Origin: Gemmatimonadota bacterium | GTDB lineage: Bacteria > Gemmatimonadota > Gemmatimonadetes > Gemmatimonadales > Gemmatimonadaceae | DNA length: 39,914 bases | Direction of reading: 5' to 3' | Assembly (NCBI GenBank): GCA_025359135.1 | Contig: JANYHJ010000009.1 | Location: 1 to 39,914 of the forward strand | Part shown: piece after piece, positions 37,931-39,914 of the stretch | How positions within the stretch are numbered: position 1 is the stretch's first letter | How the letters are laid out: the number at the start of each line of letters is the position of its first letter | Notes under the pieces: generated by a model | The model's input: only the letters and a program-made list of their open reading frames with translations | The model's database searches: none | Told to the model about the DNA's origin: nothing | Position numbers and translations under genes: made by a program

Positions 37931-37991
37931 GGCAGGAAATGCCGATGCCGGTCCGAGCTTTCCCTTTCTCGTGGGGGCGGCAGGAAGTGCA
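37931..37991. promoter_or_regulatory. Enhancer-type palindromes upstream of fliL
   Basis: GGCAGGAAATGCC at 37931-37943 matches GGCAG-N3-CTGCC with one mismatch, about 85 bp from the sigma-54 boxes. A half site (AAGCTGCC) ends at 37924, centred 19 bp from it. A further degenerate copy, GGCAGGAAGTGCA, lies at 37979-37991. Weaker than the sites at flgF and fliA(1). Confidence 0.6.
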
Positions 37992-38135
37992 GGCCGCAGT
38001 GCCGGTCCCGGCGGGGACATCGGCCTTCGCGCCGCGTGGGCGCGGTGCCTCTCAAGACTTTACCGGGTGTGGACCGCCGCGATCACAGAACGGGATGCGT
38101 CGGCCGATCTTCAGGCGTCTGCGCGAACACAACAA

Positions 38136-38193
38136 ATCTGTACCTGCTCCGAGATCAGATATCGAAGAATCTGTACTTGACACAGGTATAGAT
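38136..38193. repeat. Possible operator: three copies of an 11-bp element before the ATPase gene
   Basis: ATCTGTACCTG at 38136-38146 and ATCTGTACTTG at 38169-38179 are direct copies; CAGGTATAGAT at 38183-38193 is the inverted form with one change. The segment is clearly richer in A and T than its surroundings and ends 19 bp before the ATG, so it could be a promoter-operator for the ATPase gene. Confidence 0.45.
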
Positions 38194-38211
38194 ACGGGCG
38201 ACCTTCCCCGT

Positions 38212-39522
38212 ATGGGCCTCCATCCGGTGCTCGCCGAGAAGCTCGCCGCAGCCCTCGCGCCTGCGCCGCCGTTGGTGCGTACGCGACGGGATGCGGTGCT
38301 CCCCAGGATCGCCGGAAAGGTCCACTCCGTGATCGGCATGCGACGCGCGGGCAAGACGACATTTCTGAGGCAGCTCCTCGACTCAGCGCGCGAGCGACTT
38401 CCTGTCGAGCGGGCCATCTATCTCAGCCTCGATGATGACAGGCTCGCCGGCATCGGCGCCGACCAGCTCGCAGCGCTCCTCGAGGAGTACTTCCGCCTCG
38501 TTCCAGACGTGCGCGGCAAGCTGCCATCCTTGTGGCTCCTCGACGAGGTCCAACTGGTCCCCGGATGGGAGCGCTTCGCTCGTCGCGTCCTCGACACCGA
38601 ACAGGTCGACCTCGTCGTCTCCGGCTCCTCGGCGCACTTGCTCTCGCGCGAGGTCCACACGTCGCTGCGCGGCCGGGGCGTGGCCACCATCATCCGTCCG
38701 TTCTCGTTTCGTGAATTCCTGCGACACCGCCGGGAGGAACCCGAACGGTCACCCAAGCGATGGACGCCGGCCGAGCGATCGGCGCTGGAACGGCGCCTGC
38801 GCGAGTTCCTGACCGAGGGGGGCTTTCCCGAAACGCAGGGACTCGATGGCCGGCTCCGGGTCGAGCTACTGCAGGGCTACGTCGATACCGTGATCTTTCG
38901 CGACATCGTCGAGCGATATGCCGTGACGCAAGTGGCTGCGTTGCGCTGGATCGTGCGACATGCCCTGCGCAATCCGGCCGGTCGCTTTTCGGCCAATCGC
39001 TTGTTCAAGGACCTCCAGTCGCAGGGACTCGGCGTCGGTCGCGATCAGGTGTATGCGATGCTGGGCCACTTGGGCGACGCCTTCCTGCTCGGCACGGCCT
39101 TTCTCGCCACCGATTCGGAGCGCCAGCGCAACACCAACGCGCGCAACCTCTACCCGGCCGATCCCGGACTGGTGCGCGCCTTCGACGCGAGCGGTCGCAA
39201 CAACATCGGCCATGCCCTCGAGACGGCGGTATTCAACGAGCTCGAACGACGGGGAGCCGAGGTGGCATGGGTGAAGGCAGGCGACGACCTCGAGGTCGAC
39301 TTCCTCGCGCGCTTCCCCGATCGCGAAGCGGAGCTCGTGCAGGTCTGCGCTGACGTTTCCGATCCCGCCACGCTCGCGCGCGAACTGCGCGCGCTCGATC
39401 TCGCCGCGAAGCAGCACCGTTCGGCGCGGGCGCGGTTGCTGGTCATGACGCGTGAGGACGCGAGGGCCGCCCCCTCGGATCAGCGCGTGATGCCCGTGGC
39501 GGAGTGGCTGCTCGCGGAGTAG
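38212..39522 (+). CDS. AAA ATPase with DUF4143 C-terminal domain
   Basis: 436 aa from the ATG at 38212; no clear ribosome-binding site. Walker A is IGMRRAGKTTFLRQLL (42-), Walker B is LWLLDEVQLVPGWE (Asp111, Glu112) and a sensor-like SGSSAHLLSREVHTSLRGR follows, as in the AAA_14 family. The second half (about 235-410) is the DUF4143 domain: YVDTVIFRDIVERY, RFSANRLFKDLQSQGLGVGRDQVYAMLGHLGDAFLL and LETAVFNELERRGAEVAWVK, ending in a nuclease-like strand pattern (DDLEVDFLAR). Function of the family is unknown; members are often mobile accessory genes. It interrupts the flagellar locus on the opposite strand. Confidence 0.88.
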   Translation: MGLHPVLAEKLAAALAPAPPLVRTRRDAVLPRIAGKVHSVIGMRRAGKTTFLRQLLDSARERLPVERAIYLSLDDDRLAGIGADQLAALLEEYFRLVPDVRGKLPSLWLLDEVQLVPGWERFARRVLDTEQVDLVVSGSSAHLLSREVHTSLRGRGVATIIRPFSFREFLRHRREEPERSPKRWTPAERSALERRLREFLTEGGFPETQGLDGRLRVELLQGYVDTVIFRDIVERYAVTQVAALRWIVRHALRNPAGRFSANRLFKDLQSQGLGVGRDQVYAMLGHLGDAFLLGTAFLATDSERQRNTNARNLYPADPGLVRAFDASGRNNIGHALETAVFNELERRGAEVAWVKAGDDLEVDFLARFPDREAELVQVCADVSDPATLARELRALDLAAKQHRSARARLLVMTREDARAAPSDQRVMPVAEWLLAE

Positions 39523-39629
39523 CCGTCCAAGCGCTCAGTGTGGAGAGCACGCGGCTCCGACCTGTTACGGGTTCCGCGCGTCGATCGCCATTGCAAGGCG
39601 ATGCGCCGCACCGTCTCCCCGCACGCACA

Positions 39630-39662
39630 ACGCGCCGACGCTCTCCCTGAGCGCCGGCGCGT
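39630..39662. terminator. Hairpin between convergent ATPase and flgE genes
   Basis: ACGCGCCGACGCTC at 39630-39643 pairs with GAGCGCCGGCGCGT at 39649-39662 with a single mismatch and a 5-nt loop. It is 27 bp past the flgE stop on the minus strand; no T run follows. A smaller hairpin (ATCGCC at 39584-39589, GGCGAT at 39597-39602) lies between it and the ATPase stop. Confidence 0.6.
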
Positions 39663-39688
39663 GTGCGATCCCGGGGTGGGGGTCCTGC

Positions 39689-39914
39689 TTATCGCTTGAT
39701 CGTCATCAGATCCTGCAGCATTTCGTCGGCCGCCGAGATGACCTTGCCGTTCGCCTGGAAGCCGCGCTGCGCCACGATCATCGACGTGAATTCAGCCGCG
39801 AGATCCACGTTCGACATTTCGAGCGCGCCCGACGTCAGCGTCGAGGTCGAACCGGCCAGCGCATAGCCCAGCACCGGGCCGCCCGAGTTCGACGACTCCT
39901 GGTACATGTTGTCG
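39689..39914 (-). CDS. flgE: Flagellar hook protein FlgE, C-terminal fragment at window edge
   Basis: Only the last 75 codons are inside the window; the frame is open to the right edge. The fragment carries LTSGALEMSNVDLAAEFTSMIVAQRGFQANGKVISAADEMLQDLM, the C-terminal coiled-coil motif of hook and rod proteins. NVDLAAEFTSMIVAQRGFQANGK is closest to FlgE, though another long hook-like protein of the same family cannot be excluded from the tail alone. It shows that the flagellar locus continues beyond the window on the same strand. Confidence 0.85.
   Translation of the reverse strand, partial: DNMYQESSNSGGPVLGYALAGSTSTLTSGALEMSNVDLAAEFTSMIVAQRGFQANGKVISAADEMLQDLMTIKR

Larger units (their letters stand above)
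37787..38211. other. Intergenic region between divergent fliL and AAA ATPase genes
   Basis: This 425-bp stretch holds the fliL sigma-54 promoter, its enhancer-type sites and, nearest the ATPase gene, an AT-richer segment with short repeats. An open frame crosses the right part in phase with the ATPase gene (from 37939), but its composition and the presence of regulatory sites argue that it is not translated. No RNA gene is seen. Confidence 0.7.

Noticed and set aside
38177-38193. TTGACA and TATAGAT read as a sigma-70 promoter for the ATPase gene
   Set aside because: Only about 4 bp separate the two hexamers, far from the 16-18 bp needed. The bases fit better as parts of the repeated 11-bp element.
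37939-38211. N-terminal extension of the AAA ATPase to 37939
   Set aside because: It would start in the fliL enhancer sites and cross the AT-rich repeats; family members start shortly before the Walker A motif, as from 38212.
38212-39522. The AAA/DUF4143 ATPase as part of a defence system
   Set aside because: No nuclease, methylase, toxin or other defence partner lies beside it; neighbours are flagellar genes.

Overview
The window is about 40 kb of high-GC bacterial DNA. It is dominated by one very long, tightly packed flagellar locus on the minus strand (roughly 17.8 to 37.8 kb, resuming at the right edge). Gene content suggests a Gram-negative, aerobic, protein-scavenging bacterium, with Gemmatimonadota as the best guess: P and L ring genes are present, and there are large secreted BNR/VPS10-type beta-propeller and S9 peptidase genes. 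The guess rests on style only; no rRNA or tRNA gene is present to test it. Many starts are GTG and most flagellar genes overlap by ATGA/GTGA.

Region 1 (0-9.7 kb): a glycerophosphodiester phosphodiesterase and a YdcF-like membrane protein (overlapping pair), a small Spy-like periplasmic protein, then on the minus strand a membrane-anchored PHP-fold protein, a 1070-aa secreted beta-propeller protein and a 953-aa secreted S9 prolyl-oligopeptidase-type enzyme with its own intrinsic terminator.

Region 2 (9.8-16.3 kb): a minus-strand gene set that I consider the most unusual part of the window. In transcription order it encodes an MFS transporter, a 464-aa mini-lipoxygenase with all four protein iron-ligand positions filled, a cytochrome P450 fused to two intact cyclic-nucleotide-binding domains, a RibD/DHFR-like reductase, a VOC-fold protein and a PaaI-type thioesterase. 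The P450 lacks the I-helix acid-threonine pair needed for O2 activation. A lipoxygenase next to such a P450 resembles plant LOX-CYP74 oxylipin chemistry, here possibly gated by cAMP or cGMP.

Region 3 (16.3-20.3 kb): a degenerate EAL-HDOD protein behind a good sigma-28-type promoter, motA-motB behind a weaker one, and a degenerate histidine-kinase-like protein divergent from motA.

Region 4 (20.3-37.8 kb): flagellar genes in transcription order: fliL-fliM-fliN-fliO/P fusion-fliQ-fliR-flhB-flhA-flhF-flhG-fliA(2)-small HTH gene, then fliA(1), then flgF-flgG-flgA-flgH-flgI-flgJ-flgN-flgK-csrA. Three matching sigma-54 (-24/-12) promoters lie before fliL, fliA(1) and flgF. Upstream of each is the same palindrome, GGCAG-N3-CTGCC, in copies whose centres are 19 bp apart. 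This implies a sigma-54 plus enhancer-binding-protein tier controlling the locus, with sigma-28 (two FliA paralogues) downstream of it. Other oddities are a 23-bp tandem duplication that creates an 8-codon minicistron between fliP and fliQ, a FliO-FliP fusion, FlhG without Walker lysines, FlgH without a lipobox, and FliM without the CheY-binding EIDALL peptide.

Region 5 (37.8-39.9 kb): a 425-bp intergenic region with the fliL promoter, an AAA/DUF4143 ATPase on the opposite strand inserted in the flagellar locus, and the C-terminal end of a hook-type protein (FlgE) running off the right edge.
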